Shown here piece after piece: positions 63,684-64,000 of a stretch of DNA of 64,000 bases. Each line of letters begins with the position of its first letter. Positions within the stretch are counted from its first letter, which is position 1. The position numbers were made by a program, and so were the translations under genes. The notes beneath the pieces were generated by a model, which was given only the letters and a program-made list of their open reading frames with translations, had not been told where the DNA came from and did no database searches. The stretch is from an uncultured Gammaproteobacteria bacterium. GTDB lineage: Bacteria > Pseudomonadota > Gammaproteobacteria > GCA-002705445 > GCA-002716945. Location of the stretch: positions 246,107 to 310,106 of the forward strand of contig CAJQLO010000002.1 in the NCBI GenBank assembly GCA_905479195.1. The letters are read 5' to 3'.

Positions 63684-64000
63684 TATCTATTACTCCCTTG
63701 TCTTAAACCTAATGTTTTACTTCTTGGTCCTGATGTATTTCGATTCTGACCAGAGCCTCTATTTGGTTTGGCAAATGTATTCCCATTTGCGCTTCTTCTT
63801 GGACTGCTATTTCTAGACGGTCTTGAATCAGTATTACCTTCGCTATTTCTTCTTGGACTGCTATTTCTAGACGGTCTTGAATCAGTATTACCTTCGCTAT
63901 TTCTTCTTGGGCCTCCACTTCTAAATGGTCTAGATCCAGTATTACCATCAGCTCTTCTAGACGGTCTTGAATCAGTATTACCTTCGCTATTTCTTCTTGG
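63683..64000 (-). CDS. C-terminal low-complexity tail of a larger protein, probably a DEAD-box RNA helicase
   Basis: 105 codons enter from the right edge and end in TAA overlapping the typA ATG. The visible part is Arg/Ser/Asn/Gly-rich and disordered, with tandem copies of PRRNSEGNTDSRPSRNSS, ending GLRQGSNR. Basic repeat tails of this kind are common on RhlE/DeaD-type helicases and other RNA-binding proteins; the catalytic part is outside the window, so the identity is inference. Confidence 0.6.
   Translation of the reverse strand, partial: PRRNSEGNTDSRPSRRADGNTGSRPFRSGGPRRNSEGNTDSRPSRNSSPRRNSEGNTDSRPSRNSSPRRSANGNTFAKPNRGSGQNRNTSGPRSKTLGLRQGSNR
63794..64000 (-). repeat. 54-bp coding tandem repeats
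   Basis: Two nearly identical 54-bp units start at 63794 and 63848; a diverged unit follows from about 63902 and another partial identical one from about 63955 to the edge. Each encodes 18 residues in frame. There are no spacers. Confidence 0.85.

Noticed and set aside
63709..63948. Open frame of 79 codons on the minus strand at the right edge
   Set aside because: It is an out-of-frame reading of the tandem repeats; the overlapping frame ending at 63683 is open through the edge, Arg/Ser-rich and couples to typA by TAATG.
63794..64000. CRISPR array
   Set aside because: The repeats are contiguous, in frame and have no unique spacers. No other regularly spaced repeats were seen, including around the Cas6-like gene.
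1..64000. tRNA, rRNA, insertion sequences, attachment sites or replication origin
   Set aside because: All intergenic gaps were read; none holds a cloverleaf, transposase fragment, terminal repeats or DnaA-box cluster that I could support.

Overview
The window is AT-rich chromosomal DNA from a gammaproteobacterial sulfur oxidiser. A complete reverse-type dissimilatory sulfite reductase cluster, transcribed dsrABEFHCMKLJOPNR in the Allochromatium order, sits beside classic gammaproteobacterial housekeeping blocks (lptD-surA-pdxA-rsmA; murJ-ribF-ileS-lspA-fkpB-ispH; rplU-rpmA-obgE). Low GC, very tight packing and many 1-14 nt overlaps between genes suggest the SUP05 / Candidatus Thioglobus clade or a related bivalve symbiont. 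This placement is inferred from gene content only. Two TonB receptors, amtB and an AlkB-type hydroxylase favour a free-living or only facultatively host-associated lifestyle.

Layout. 1-13.4 kb: start of mrdA, then hppA-adk, a BamE-LptD fusion, surA, pdxA, rsmA, a methyltransferase-like membrane protein, a PCu(A)C copper chaperone, small housekeeping genes, a pyruvate-kinase-like protein and a fatty-acid-hydroxylase-like protein. 13.4-14.0 kb: two successive RNA structures resembling SAM-II/SAM-V riboswitches, separated by an intrinsic terminator, in front of an unknown methionine-free, cysteine-containing protein. 14.0-18.0 kb: alkB-like gene with repeated upstream half-sites, L31, a CpdA-like phosphodiesterase, and amtB behind a very good sigma-54 promoter. 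18.1-30.2 kb: housekeeping genes. 30.2-42.5 kb: the dsr cluster on the minus strand. 42.6-48.3 kb: a divergent, mostly plus-strand set that looks like an accessory sulfur locus. It holds a TauD-like oxygenase, a Cas6/Cmx6-like RAMP protein with no CRISPR array, a cysteine-free DsrC-like protein, small acidic proteins, a second 2OG-Fe(II) oxygenase, a TrpD2-like protein, a Rieske ferredoxin and a DUF4396 membrane protein. 48.3-55.5 kb: metal uptake, with exbB, a copper-type TonB receptor, a DUF2946-like protein, a FecA-like receptor behind two Fur boxes, and exbD-exbD-tonB. 55.5-64 kb: cysG, a Sel1 protein, grxC, an S24-like protein, tadA, pyrC, a MerC-like protein, an ABC-F protein, typA and the repeat-rich tail of an RNA-helicase-like protein.

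How the genes fit together. DsrAB oxidise stored sulfur using siroheme (CysG makes it; DsrN probably amidates it). DsrEFH and DsrC relay the sulfur, DsrL feeds electrons to NAD(P), and DsrMKJOP links DsrC disulfide chemistry to the quinone pool. The neighbouring plus-strand genes are probably auxiliary to this pathway, but their functions are unproven. ExbB/ExbD/TonB power the two outer-membrane receptors; copper uptake and the PCu(A)C chaperone would supply a copper oxidase not in the window. No tRNA, rRNA, insertion sequence or CRISPR array was seen, and no stretch over 300 bases lacks a gene.
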